From Acidobacteriota bacterium (GTDB lineage: Bacteria; Acidobacteriota; Terriglobia; Acidiferrales; UBA7541): a DNA stretch of 5,386 nt. The notes under the pieces were generated by a model. That model was not told where the DNA came from. It ran no database searches and saw only the letters and a list, made by a program, of their open reading frames with translations. Location of the stretch: assembly GCA_016179005.1 (NCBI GenBank), contig JACOSF010000153.1:1-5386 (forward strand). Direction: 5' to 3'. The translations under genes were made by a program, and so were the position numbers. Positions 5,173 to 5,386 of this stretch are shown here, piece after piece; within the stretch, counting starts at the first letter, position 1, and each line of letters begins with the position of its first letter.

Positions 5173-5386
5173 ATGGATCGCGCAAACATCGTCATCATCG
5201 GCGGCGGAGTGGTGGGCTGTGCGATTGCCGCAGCCGTTTCGAAGAGCACCGCTGACGTGTTTGTGCTGGAAGCAATGCCCAAGGTAGGCATGGGCGCAAG
5301 CACGCGCAACAGCGGCGTGATCCACTCCGGGCTGTACTACACGGCGGGGTCGCTGAAAGCGCGACACTGCGTGCGCGGCAATCAGC
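5173..5386 (+). CDS. FAD-dependent oxidoreductase, N-terminal part (L-2-hydroxyglutarate oxidase-like)
   Basis: Seventy-one full codons are visible before the window ends. The ATG begins an FAD-binding Rossmann fold: IVIIGGGVVGCAIA, with the GxGxxG glycines at G10, G12 and G15, then VFVLEA with E33, the acid expected to bind the FAD ribose at the end of the second strand. The following segment, RNSGVIHSGLYYTAGSLKAR (residues 45-64), closely resembles the NSGVIHAG(V/I)YY-PGSLKA block of LhgO/L2HGDH enzymes, which oxidise L-2-hydroxyglutarate to 2-oxoglutarate and pass electrons to the quinone pool. LhgO usually has GHNSG where this protein has TRNSG, so a related DAO-family enzyme with another substrate is possible. 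The start lies 11 nt after the asparaginase-like stop with no Shine-Dalgarno (bases ccttttcggc), which suggests co-transcription and translational coupling. Confidence 0.85.
   Translation, partial: MDRANIVIIGGGVVGCAIAAAVSKSTADVFVLEAMPKVGMGASTRNSGVIHSGLYYTAGSLKARHCVRGNQ

Overview
The window is a compact, GC-rich stretch of bacterial chromosome. All six protein-coding genes lie on the + strand and the gaps between them are short. I see no rRNA, tRNA, CRISPR array, transposase or phage gene. The mix of genes, the high GC with third-position G/C bias, and the probable leaderless starts fit an Acidobacteriota-like soil or environmental bacterium. That assignment is inference from general resemblance; no marker gene here proves it.

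Layout. (1) 1-505: the 3' third of a tryptophanase (tnaA). Its last codons run into a polypurine repeat that forms an imperfect inverted repeat with a polypyrimidine tract at 550-567. (2) 618-2645: a 675-residue B12-binding-type radical SAM protein of unknown substrate, preceded by an extended -10 element so close to the ATG that the mRNA should be leaderless or nearly so. (3) 2703-3353: a deoxynucleoside kinase with the same arrangement: a TG-N-TACAAT element exactly 8 nt before the ATG, and a 14-nt sequence shared with the leader of the radical SAM gene. (4) 3484-3858: a stand-alone CheY-like receiver protein. It has a conventional promoter, a strong Shine-Dalgarno and clearly lower GC (about 52%) than its neighbours. 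(5) 4019-5161: a Tat-exported glycosylasparaginase-type Ntn hydrolase, with most catalytic residues in place but Gly instead of Asp before the nucleophilic Thr. (6) 5173 to the window end: the N-terminus of an FAD-dependent oxidoreductase resembling L-2-hydroxyglutarate oxidase.

How the genes work together. They do not form one obvious pathway. Tryptophanase and the asparaginase-like enzyme both belong to amino-acid or glycopeptide catabolism, and the last two genes are 11 nt apart and probably co-transcribed. The radical SAM and kinase genes each appear to have their own promoter, so they look like independent units with similar control rather than an operon. The receiver gene has no cognate kinase in view.

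What is most worth attention: the paired leaderless-type promoters with identical spacing, the altered autoproteolysis site of the asparaginase-like enzyme, and the uncharacterised C-terminal third of the radical SAM protein. I found no convincing evidence of a wholly new multi-gene system.
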